DNA of 14,112 nt from Chromera velia (Eukaryota; Sar; Chromeraceae): positions 22,501 to 36,612 of the forward strand of contig JAHBMJ010001046.1 in the NCBI GenBank assembly GCA_018398765.1, in the 5' to 3' direction. Each line of letters begins with the position of its first letter. Within the stretch, counting starts at the first letter, position 1. The notes beneath the pieces were generated by a model, which was not told the DNA's origin, did no database searches, and saw only the letters and a list, made by a program, of their open reading frames with translations. Made by a program: the position numbers and the translations under genes. Positions 1-6,874 of this stretch are shown one piece after another.

Positions 1-200
1 GCAGACTGACCAAATGCGACCAGCAAGAGCAAGAACCAAGAAGAAACTATGAAAACTTTATTTCTGTGCAGCAACTGCGGCCTGTGTCAAAGTGCTGTGG
101 AGATGTTTTGTTTGCAGCCATGGCAGAAGATTTCTCGCAAACGCCTTGCAGAATGCATTGGTGGCTGGTGCCTGCATACGCTTGATTCTGACGGACTGAC

Positions 201-360
201 TTCAGGGAAGGATCTGAGTGTGGAGTCTCCAGACGGATGTTCCACGCAGTCGTAGGGCTGCAGGGCTTGCACGGCCACCACGACATGGATCAATTGGATG
301 CAGAATCCGATCGTGTTGATCACCTTGTTCACCTTCCAGGGTTTCACTCTTGGGTACCAT
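201..360 (-). CDS. Exon 9: basic loop, fourth transmembrane helix and FPE tail
   Basis: The acceptor ATGTGTGCAG|A completes Arg538. The exon then encodes WYPRVKPWKVNK, a hydrophobic helix (VINTIGFCIQLIHVVVAVQA) and LQPYDCVEHPSGDSTLRSFPE. In related proteins a helix followed by (F/L)xCxxxx(G)xxxLxxxP is a conserved late segment, so the call is supported by pattern as well as phase. The end is placed at GAA|GTCAGT (phase 0). If unspliced, the frame runs 37 more codons to a TGA at 89-87. I see no convincing following exon in the remaining 200 bases, so the gene probably continues off the left edge. Confidence 0.7.
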
Positions 361-711
361 CTGCACACATGACCATACACAGAGAGAAAGCAGAAACATG
401 GGTGCGTGAAGGTTTGTGAACAGAACAGCTATCTGATGAGAGTGGACCGAGGAAGGGAAATTTGTTCGACCCAACGCCTACAAGGAAGTGGGAGAATAAA
501 AGACATTTCGGGAGGGAAGTGGAAAGGCCCGGCTAGCCCCTCCCCCCCATTCTCTCATTTCTATATCTAAGATGAATGACTCAGTACCACGTAGCATCAT
601 CGAAGAGGTGAGAGGCAACCTAGCTATTTTTGTGAAGCCTGCCTGGGGTGCTTCGAAAGGAAAAGAAGACGGAGTGCTTGCAGAGACAGACCGTTGAGGA
701 AGGAGCCATGC

Positions 712-742
<31 letters not shown>

Positions 743-977
743 GAGCTTGGAGACTGCACGTCCTTCGGTGGAGCGACCAACTGTGGACATGCAGTGAAAA
801 AAACATCACCACGGGCCGGGAGGGTTCACTTTCACAGTTGCTTTACGCTTGCAGTTGGACCAACCGATGCAGAGGAAAGGAAAGTCCGTAGAGGACGAAA
901 AGACTGAGGGCGACGAAGAAAGGTACGGCGACGATCACGCCAAATACCTGCGGGAACAGAGACGAACGATACAAGAG

Positions 978-1010
<33 letters not shown>

Positions 1011-4000
1011 TGCCTGAGGGAGTAGAGGCGAGGACCGCGACTGTCCACCCACTCGACCGACAGGCAGCGCAGCATGGGAGGTGAGATTGATTGAATCCAG
1101 GCACACCAGACGGTTACATGATAAATTTGATTAAAGCACATGCCTGCCTGCCATTGCAGTGGATGCTCAACCTCGGTGCTGTTCCCACTTGAATTCGTTT
1201 CTACCTGCATGTGAAAAAAAAAAAAAACAATCCAAAACCCGCTTGAACCCCCCTTTAATTGCGCCAATCCAAAACCCGCTTGAACCCCCCTTTAATTGCG
1301 TTACCTGATTTCTTTTTCCCTCGACCTGACAATCAGACAATCAGACAGACAGACAGACAGACAGACGGACGGACAAACCGTTGTAGATCTGTTGGTGGGG
1401 AAGGCGCACTCCTGTCTGAGTGCCGCGATGTCAAAGGAAACGACGCTGAGGATGTCCCAAAGTCTCGTCAATTCGTCAGGCAGGTCGACATCAACTTTCC
1501 GAAGAACCAAAAGGTACTGCAGGCAGGCAGTTTCGCAGGCGTGGCAGGCGTGGTGTGTTAGGGCATTGCATGTGTGTAGGTAGAACGAAGAGAGCTGGGG
1601 ATAAAGCAGATCGAGATTCAAAGAGAGGATCCACATAGGATCGAATAGACATGCAGGTTGAGACCGAAAGAGGGAGATGAGACTTCGAATCTCGATCGAC
1701 GGGAAAAAGAATATGAAAACATCATCTAGACCAATGAGTTGGAGAACAGAAAGAAGACGAGGAGCACGGCAGCATGAATGGATGCTTGAAGTGCGGGAAA
1801 CGAGGCAACATAATGAAAAGAAAAGAAAAGAAAACTGAGGAAAGCAACTGAGCGAGCCTGTATGTATGCTTAGACGACACTTCGCCTGCGAGTACAACCT
1901 ACAAGCACATTCATTGTCGGTCACGCCCCCCAATTTGATTCAACCGGCCGGGCCTTGTGGTCGAAGGACCAACTGATCAACCTGGACGAACAAGCGTTTA
2001 TTTTCATTTAGAAGTCTTTTAATTATTCTTATTTTCATACATATGAAAATAAACGCATGACCCATGGTCGAAGGACCAACTGACCGACCCACCTGGACGA
2101 ACAAGAGCATCAAAGATGTGGTTGCAATCAGAGACGCCAGAGGGCTATATGCGGACATGTATCTCTGGTTGACTGTATAGTAAGCTCCCACCATCACGAA
2201 CAGGAAGAGGACGGAAAACAAAAGCATTGGCCAAGAGAGAGCCCCTCCACAAGACCCACAGTCGTTGTCGAGCTGCAACGAGAGCATGCCACCCGTTTAT
2301 CGATATACAATCAGAGCATGCATCCCTTTCTCAGCAATTTCTTTGCGCACACCGACACAGACTTAATTCAGAGAACTCGGGCTGAATCTTTTCTTTCCAC
2401 TCGACAGCCTTCGCTGCTCAGCTGCAGCCACGACACATGCGTATGCACGCACATGCATGCATCTTTTGAAGCCGTGTCTTGCCGGTGTCGTGTCCCACTG
2501 TATCCGCTGTCATTTGAAATTTTGCGTTTCGTTTATAGCTGAAAACTCGTCACACATCATCGAGAAGGTGGGCACTTCTTGAACATTACTGCACACTTGA
2601 CATCATCCTCTCTTTCAAGATATCGCCACACCATGCGTATAGATAGATGCCTGCTACCTTCTATGCACACCGTGATGGAATGAAGGTTCCAAAATTCGCC
2701 CTCAGCATGCGTGTCCTTGGACAGTTGAAAAGTCTCAATCAAACAAACACCTTATTCCCCAAGACATTTGTTTCGTCCTGTCCTCCAGCAAAAACTAGGT
2801 TGGTCAGTAAAGTCCTGCCTGGACTGCCGACATGTGTATGCTCCGTGCGGGGCACGACTATTTCGACCACAACGATAAGCAAACGGACCTTGTACATGCC
2901 CACGGGGCACGACTCACACATGAACCCCGTGCGGGCCCCAAAGCACTGTGCATCGGAGTTTTCCCACTCCTTCTCCGTGCCGTCCTCGTGCTGTCCCTCT
3001 GTGTCGGTAGAAGAAGTGCTCGTCCTGTTGGAGGAACTGCCGGGAGGACCGAACGTCCCGCCTGTGCAAGCTCGTCGGTTCCTGCAGGCAGACAGGTAAT
3101 CGAACTTCAGACCGTCATGAGAATCTGCCTGCCCGAATTGGATCCAATTGAACATGCAGAGAGCCTCCGGGCATGCAGGCACAACGGAGGAACACCCACG
3201 GGGTGCTATAAAGGAGGGCGAAACTGGATCAAAGAGCGCCGGTCTATGCACCGGAACCGAACGGAGCAAGGAGTCAATTTCGTGCATCCTACCATCGCTC
3301 CTTTCCTTTCTCGATGTATGTCCCTTCCCTGATCGCATTGCCAGCTGAGTTGACGTACGTACATGCATCTGAAGGATCGAGGCTCGCTGAACTTCTCGAG
3401 GTCCTTCACAGGAGAGGCCCAGTACCCCGCCTCCGTCAGGGGCAGACCGTCCCCTCCAGGGCATTTCAGGTGGGGTTTGTCTTCGCAGGACCTGCACACA
3501 TCGGCCTGCAGCATGCGTGGGAAAGAAGAAATAAAATTTGTGTTTCTATTTAATACTGCTGCAAGAAGAAATAAAATTTGTATTGCCTTCGCAGGACCTG
3601 CACACATCGGCCTGCAGCATGGGAAAGAAAACAGAAGAAGTCACAAATGGAATCCGTTCTGTACAATGGGGGAAGAGCACTTCATTGAGGGCTTGAGGAG
3701 TTGATAGAGCAACAGATCACCAGAAAAGGGGAGAAGAGGGGGCAGCGGGAGAAGAAGCTGAAAGGGAGGTGTCAAGCAAGAGGATGATATACTGACGGAT
3801 GCACACGTTCCGAAATACGCACAGACACACGCATGCACAGAGATAAAAGCAAGAACGCCCATGCAAGCTGACGGATAAACGCCGACAAAATCAAGCGCAC
3901 GCTGACACGCAGAAATACCCATACATGCAACTAAAAAAACAGGACGCTCACGCATAAGTGCGCACGTGCTCATCCACAGACACAGAGAGAGAGAGAGAGA

Positions 4001-6245
4001 GAGAGAGAACAAGAAACCCGTGGTCAGCAAGACAAAAAGACAGAGAGAACGCATGGAGAGAGATGGCGAAAAAGGGAGACAGAAAGAGAAAGAGAAAGAA
4101 AATAGAGGAGGAGGAGGAGGAGGAGGAGGACCAGGCAACCGACAAAAAAACTGCAATTGCGACGAAGAAGAGCAAACACAGAAAGGACAAAACCAGACAG
4201 AAAAGAAGACCGCCCAGGCCTCCTCTCCCCCCCTCCCCCCAAAAGCAAACACACCCATGCACCCATGCACAAACAAACAAACCTGACGGTCCAAAAAGAA
4301 TCCGACTTCACACGAGCAGTCACTCATCACGATGGAGCCAAGGCCGAGGGTCGTCTTCGAAGGCGCACATTCGATGCATGACGACTGGGCCGCCTTGTCT
4401 TGGTAGCTCCCCTTCGCACACCGCAGGCAAGCGCTGGCGTCGTCAGTGGCCCCCCTGTACTGTCCCTCAGGGCACGCCTGGCATCCCGATGACCCGGCGC
4501 TGCTCGAGAAGAACCCTTCTTCGCATGCTGTGCAGCTATACGCGTCCGTCTGGTTGGAATAGGTCCCAGCCGGGCACTGAACGCAGCCACCTCCCGACAC
4601 TCCGCCCTCGTGGAAGGACCCAGGCCCGCAGGCGGAGGAGGAGAGAACGTCCACTGGTTTCCCGATGGCGACGTCGTACTTCGTGTTGGCGTCTGTAAAG
4701 TAACGAATGTGAGCGATGAACATGTATGACCCTGCAGGCAGGGCGACGTCCGAAGTGAATGTGGCCGACTTCCGAGTCCCGTCTATCACCGCCAAGGCGC
4801 CCTTGAGCTCCTGGGTGTCCGTAGAAGCTGAAAGCAGGCAGGTACGCGGGCATGCAGAGCGGTCGCTACGCAGAGGGGTTGGCAGAGGGGGTGGGAACGA
4901 AGCTCTGCACCTGCCTGCCTGGTCTCCTTTATCGATCCATGCACGTGTATGTGAAGACAATGACATGGTTGCATGCGGAATGTCAGAGACAACCGACGTT
5001 CTTTTCTTTTACACGTTCATCCCCCTGAGGGCTTCGTGTGCGTGTGCGTGTGTGTATATGCATGTGTGTGAGAGTGTGGATTCGAGTGGATTTGTGACGC
5101 ATATACTGTTAAATTTGTACTCGTAGCGTTTTATTGAGAAAAGAGGAAAGCAGAACACACACCAAACGACAGAACACACGACTCACGGTCTACTGCGAAC
5201 GGAGTGCTGCACGCAGTGGAGAGCAGAGGAGACAGGAAGAAGAAAATGAGCACAAGCGACGATCGAATGAAGATCTGGACTGGAGTTGCTCCGTTAGGTG
5301 TTCTTGTCACTTGCCGAAGTGTTTCCTTCTCTCTCCTAGCTTGAGAGGCAGCCAGCCTCTGAGAGAACAGACTGAGTCTCGCTCGAAGGAGGAGCTCGCT
5401 GCTTCTAAGAGTCCTTTTCTCAGATGGCTCTCCCAAATCAAAAGCGCAAACAAAGACACAATTCTACCATGCAGCCACCATTGAGCATGAAAGAAAAGGT
5501 GCAGGTGGACCGACCGACCGACCAGCTTCTCGACGAGGAGGGACACGAGTGGATGTTGGCGTGCGGGATGTCAAAGCCGTCGACCTGAAACGTCGGGAAC
5601 TCGCCCGTGTCGACGGTGAATCGATACGCCACCTGCAGACACATTTTATGTGCATGTATCCGGAAGGAAAACCATACAGGTGCACCGGCGGATTTGGTTG
5701 TTGTACTGAATCGTGAATATTGACCCTCTATCCCAGAACCATATTTTCATCCTGCATCTCTATCTGCCACTTTTGCACGCACTAGGCATCTCTATCTGCC
5801 ACTCTTGTCCTCTTCTGCATCATGCATGCCATGCAACCAAAAAGTTTCATTTTCACTCCATGAATCTGACGTTTCTGCATGAAGCCCCTTTAACATCGAC
5901 AAATGAAAGCCCTCGTCCTGGGCAGTTCTTTGCTTCCTTCCTTTCTGACGCTACTGCTCAAAGACTCGGCCCGCGATGCAGATCGACGGACGGGAATCAA
6001 ACTGATCAAATGAGTCAGTACATGCGGCTTACCGCATCTGTCTCTGAGTCCTTCAGACTCGGCACGGGCTCGTCGATCCACTCCAGTTGCATGGTGCTGG
6101 GGCACTCCGTCAGGGAGACTCCATTCGAGGAAAGGTCTGTCTTCCAACAGGCTGCGCAGTCATCACCAATCAGGTAGCAGACTGCGTCTGCCTCTCTCGC
6201 GATGAAAGCGAGGAAGAGATGAAAGAGAAAGCAAGTTTTCCACAT
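201..6245 (-). CDS. Multi-exon gene for a GCC2/GCC3 (ephrin-receptor-like) cysteine-rich, multi-pass membrane protein, 3' partial
   Basis: Nine exons join in one frame: 6245-6033, 5632-5515, 4827-4283, 3505-3363, 3081-2889, 2272-2093, 1516-1379, 947-865 and 360-201, giving 591 codons. Every intron is GT-AG; intron phases are 0,1,0,2,0,0,0,2. The product has a signal peptide (1-21) and an ordered ectodomain (about 111-171) rich in alternating hydrophobic residues. Cys-rich GCC2/GCC3 repeats follow (about 176-290), then a module with CxxC, a CPGG loop and an AGYW motif (296-339). Next come a linker with FMCESCPVGMYK-type knot (386-404) and membrane segments at about 415-438, 447-469, 511-534 and 551-571. 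The family is known from alveolates, oomycetes and algae, and function is unknown; a surface or endomembrane adhesion/sensor role is inference. The last exon ends with a sequence typical of a further loop, so more exons probably lie beyond position 1. The exon 2/3 junction is the least certain. Confidence 0.85.
711..742. repeat. (CAGA)n microsatellite in intron 8
   Basis: A near-perfect tetranucleotide run lies mid-intron. On the coding (minus) strand it reads as (GTCT)n, the same unit that follows the exon 7 donor. Confidence 0.9.
865..947 (-). CDS. Exon 8: third transmembrane helix
   Basis: The acceptor TTCCCGCAG|GTA is in phase 0 and is preceded by a (TG)15 tract. The exon encodes residues 511-537 plus two bases. 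Almost all of it is a hydrophobic helix (VFGVIVAVPFFVALSLFVLY) ending in GLSFPLH. The donor CATCG|GTTGGT leaves two bases that exactly complete an Arg codon with the first base of exon 9. This phase match is the main support for this short exon. Reading through the donor would reach a TAA within nine codons. Confidence 0.75.
979..1008. repeat. (CA)15 microsatellite upstream of the exon 8 acceptor
   Basis: Fifteen CA units read as (TG)15 on the transcribed strand, ending about 30 bases before the exon 8 acceptor. In other eukaryotes a (TG)n/(UG)n tract next to an acceptor can modulate exon inclusion. That effect here is inference. Confidence 0.9.
1228..1300. repeat. Perfect 36-bp tandem duplication in intron 7
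   Basis: Two identical 36-base copies (1228-1263 and 1265-1300) begin CAATCC and end TTTAATTGCG, separated by one C. No divergence was seen by eye, so the duplication looks recent. Confidence 0.92.
1343..1378 (-). repeat. GTNN tetranucleotide array starting at the exon 7 donor
   Basis: On the minus strand the intron begins with nine consecutive GTNN units: GTTT, two GTCC, then six GTCT. The array starts exactly at the splice site. Confidence 0.9.
1379..1516 (-). CDS. Exon 7: end of helix 2 and DVDLPDEL loop
   Basis: The acceptor CTGCCTGCCTGCAG|TAC is in phase 0. The exon encodes 46 residues (465-510): YLLVLRKVDVDLPDEL, LWDILSVVSFDIAALRQEC, then AFPTNRSTT. The family is known to carry a D-(I/V)-D-(W/L)-P-x-x-(L/F) loop followed by a Phe-Asp-Ile segment and a Pro/Gln-Glu-Cys motif between two membrane helices, and all of these are visible here. 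An NRS sequon is present near the end. The donor ACG|GTTTGT opens a 36-bp array of GTNN units (one GTTT, two GTCC, six GTCT). Confidence 0.83.
1958..2105 (-). repeat. Duplicated exon 6 / intron 6 border with hairpin between the copies
   Basis: Copy A (2065-2105) spans the end of exon 6 and its donor. Copy B (1958-1994) lies inside the intron. The outer 19 bases (TGGTCGAAGGACCAACTGA) and inner 15 bases (ACCTGGACGAACAAG) are identical; the linker between them is 7 bases in A and 3 in B. Between the copies is a perfect 14-bp inverted repeat (1994-2007 with 2043-2056, GCGTTTATTTTCAT / ATGAAAATAAACGC) around a 35-base AT-rich loop. The donors of the two copies are 111 bp apart, a multiple of three. 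Confidence 0.88.
2093..2272 (-). CDS. Exon 6: first transmembrane helix and start of the second
   Basis: The acceptor TCGTTGCAG|CTC continues in phase 0, so GMYK joins LDNDCGSCGG. The exon encodes 60 residues (405-464). A long hydrophobic helix (SWPMLLFSVLFLFVMVGAYY) is followed by a short polar loop and the start of a second helix (SLIATTSLMLLFVQ). The donor is GTCCAG|GTGGGT in phase 0. The last 13 exon bases and the donor are duplicated 111 bp downstream (donor copy after 1982). The sequence between the two donors is open in the same frame, so use of the second donor would insert 37 residues inside helix 2. Confidence 0.85.
2889..3081 (-). CDS. Exon 5: Ser/Thr/Glu-rich linker and membrane-proximal Cys knot
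   Basis: The acceptor CTGTCTGCCTGCAG|G continues in phase 2. The exon encodes residues 340-404. It starts with ACTGGTFG, which completes the cysteine pairing begun in exon 4. A polar linker follows (two adjacent Ser-rich stretches, an SNRT sequon and acidic residues), then AQCFGARTGFMC and ESCPVGMYK. The last motif matches the conserved family pattern G-(Y/F)-x-G-x-x-C-x-x-C-x-x-G-(Y/M)-(Y/F)-K that sits just before the first membrane helix. The donor is AAG|GTCCGT in phase 0. Confidence 0.85.
3363..3505 (-). CDS. Exon 4: CxxC / CPGG / AGYW module
   Basis: The acceptor ATGCTGCAG|GCC joins exon 3 in phase 0. The exon encodes residues 293-339 plus two bases of 340. Key features are CRSC, a KCPGGDG loop and EAGYW followed by RSFRC. 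This order (CxxC, CPGG, P/AGYW, F-x-C) is the standard continuation after GCC2/GCC3 repeats in this family. The donor AT|GTACGTACGTC contains three GTs four bases apart. Only the first keeps phase 2 and joins cleanly to exon 5, rebuilding a Met. The first 30 or so bases of the exon with their acceptor are duplicated upstream at 3587-3621. Confidence 0.87.
3481..3621 (-). repeat. Duplicated intron 3 / exon 4 border (two acceptor copies)
   Basis: A 35-base block is identical at 3481-3515 (the real acceptor and first coding bases of exon 4) and 3587-3621 (inside intron 3), 106 bp apart. A second internal repeat, AAGAAGAAATAAAATTTGT, occurs at 3523-3541 and 3563-3581. Using the outer acceptor would start the exon at 3611 and meet an in-frame TAG after about 20 codons. 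Confidence 0.9.
3984..4130. repeat. Homopurine tract with (GA)n and (GGA)n in intron 3
   Basis: The tract has a (GA)n run at about 3984-4008 and a (GAG)n run at 4105-4130, joined by largely purine sequence. On the transcribed strand it is a long CT/TCC polypyrimidine region inside intron 3. Open frames here (Arg/Glu-rich on plus, Leu/Ser-rich on minus) are products of the repeat, not genes. Confidence 0.85.
4283..4827 (-). CDS. Exon 3: beta-type domain plus five GCC2/GCC3 cysteine repeats
   Basis: This is the largest exon (545 nt, residues 111-292), entered at CTTTCAG|CTTC. It first encodes a hydrophobic/aromatic-patterned region (ALPAGSYMFIAHIRYF, KYDVAIGKPVDV). Five repeats follow at about 17-residue spacing: CVQCPAGTY, CTACEEGFF, CQACPEGQY, CLRCAKGSY and CIECAPSKT, then CSCEVGFF. 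This C-x2-C-x2-G-(Y/F) pattern is the GCC2/GCC3 (ephrin type-A/B receptor-like) signature seen in surface proteins. An NQT sequon lies in the first repeat. The exon ends in phase 0 at CGTCAG|GTTTGT. Open reading continues into the intron on this strand but turns into low-complexity pyrimidine-coded residues. Confidence 0.88.
5507..5522 (-). repeat. (GTCG)n array over the exon 2 donor
   Basis: Three GTCG units and one GTCC read along the minus strand give four possible GT donors spaced four bases apart, in different frames. Confidence 0.85.
5515..5632 (-). CDS. Exon 2: extracellular segment (residues 72-111)
   Basis: The acceptor GTCTGCAG|GTGGCG joins exon 1 in phase 0. The translated segment (VAYRFTVDTGEFPTFQVDGF...) is well balanced and reads as an extracellular beta-rich stretch ending in a Ser-rich tail. 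The 3' end is ambiguous. The donor lies in a run of GTCG repeats with GTs at 5522, 5518, 5514 and 5510. Only the cut after 5515 leaves the one base needed to continue the frame at the exon 3 acceptor after 4828. A cut after 5519 would work with an acceptor further inside exon 3 (CACCCAG|GAG). Confidence 0.65.
5754..5803. repeat. 18-bp direct repeat in intron 1
   Basis: GCATCTCTATCTGCCACT occurs at 5754-5771 and 5786-5803, 32 bp apart, with some similarity extending beyond. It is another short local duplication of the kind seen throughout this gene. Confidence 0.85.
6033..6245 (-). CDS. Exon 1: start codon, signal peptide and N-terminal Cys motif
   Basis: The start ATG is at 6245-6243. It is followed by a short basic n-region and a hydrophobic core (FLFHLFLAFIA), ending in an ADA-type cleavage site near residue 21, so the protein enters the secretory pathway. 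The mature part opens with four cysteines in about 30 residues (VCYLIGDDCAACW). The exon encodes 71 residues and ends in phase 0 at a GCG|GTAAGC donor, the only 5' splice site of this gene with the conventional GTAAG core. Confidence 0.85.
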
Positions 6246-6460
6246 GATTATCGTCCGATTTACTCCTGGTCAAAAGGCGAGAACAGCGCCAGAAAGCACG
6301 ACTACAGTCAGAGTCCTAACATGGCAAAACATGTACAATGAGCTTGGAATCTATGAACATCAGAGCGTGACTGCATATCATTGTGAACCAATTAAGGTAA
6401 GGCATTTTTCAGGCATGCAGTCTGCGAATCTAAGTACGCCGGCCCCCCCCCGCAGCATAT

Positions 6461-6483
6461 GCATGCCTGCAATGCAGGCATGC
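6461..6483. repeat. 23-bp palindrome with two GCATGC cores
   Basis: The arms GCATGCCTGCA and TGCAGGCATGC are perfect reverse complements around one A. TGCATGCA/GCATGC-type sequences are known AP2-domain and core promoter motifs in apicomplexans, so this may be a paired binding site; that is inference. Confidence 0.85.
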
Positions 6484-6660
6484 AGGGACAAAAGCCCACA
6501 TATGAATATAAGAAAACGACTCGCGCACGCGCGGGAAAAGCCCTCGACCGGCCGATCGCGGCCGGTGTGACGTCAGTCGATTCTGAGTCGAAGTCGATGC
6601 AACGATATTTTCGCCCGTTTCTTTTTTTATATGAATAATAAAATTTGGGACATTGAAGGG

Positions 6661-6692
6661 TTATATTAATTTTTTTTTTTTTTTTAATATAA
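6661..6692. repeat. Hairpin with 9-bp AT arms and an all-T loop
   Basis: TTATATTAA (6661-6669) and TTAATATAA (6684-6692) are perfect inverted copies flanking 14 T residues. It could be a nucleosome-excluding promoter element or the polypyrimidine tract of a 5' UTR intron ending at 6700. Confidence 0.8.
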
Positions 6693-6874
6693 TACTTTAG
6701 ACTCTTCGATTGATTCCACTTCTTCAAGACAACAGTATATAGTAATAAAACGGATCCGATCTGTTCTCCAGTTTCGAGCTGAATCTCTCTTGCCAGCTGA
6801 AACCGCCGCGCAAAGTTCTCACAGCTACCCAGATTACTGTCCACCCTTCCAAGTCTCTACTGCAACAACAAAAC

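Larger units (their letters stand above)
6246..6874. promoter_or_regulatory. Divergent intergenic region, probable shared promoter
   Basis: These 629 bases separate the start codons of the minus-strand membrane-protein gene and the plus-strand gene at 6875. Visible elements are a 23-bp palindrome with two GCATGC cores (6461-6483), an 18-bp GC-rich inverted repeat (6548-6565) and a CRE-like TGACGTCA (6568-6575). A T-loop hairpin (6661-6692) and a TATA-like TATATAG (6736-6742) follow, about 130 bases before the plus-strand ATG. Regulatory roles are inferred from position only. A good plus-strand splice pair (AAG|GTAAGG at 6396/6397, TTTAG at 6700) could mark a 5' UTR intron of 304 bases using the T-run as polypyrimidine tract. 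Confidence 0.45.

Noticed and set aside
711-742. Short repeat array as a CRISPR-like structure
   Set aside because: It is a simple tetranucleotide microsatellite without spacers, in a eukaryotic intron.
694-891. Plus-strand ORF over the CAGA repeat
   Set aside because: It encodes a Gln-Thr-Asp-Arg repeat translated from the microsatellite and is antisense to intron 8 and exon 8.
1676-1700. TTCGAATC resembling a tRNA T-arm
   Set aside because: Only a 4-bp stem is present with no D or anticodon arm nearby, and it lies in intron 6.
1301-1933. 210-codon minus-strand open frame as a gene
   Set aside because: Only 1516-1379 matches the family pattern and joins exons 6 and 8 in phase. The rest is Leu/Ser/Phe-rich intron translation ending in (GTCT)n-coded Val-Cys-Leu-Ser repeats.
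3958-4698. 246-codon plus-strand Arg/Lys-rich ORF
   Set aside because: It is antisense to exon 3 and the intron 3 purine tract. Its residues reflect (GA)n and (GAG)n and the complement of the conserved Cys-rich coding sequence.
3641-4966. 441-codon minus-strand open frame as one uninterrupted CDS
   Set aside because: Only 4827-4283 has family motifs. Upstream residues and everything after the CAG|GTTTGT donor are low-complexity, and exon 4 continues the domain in phase after splicing.
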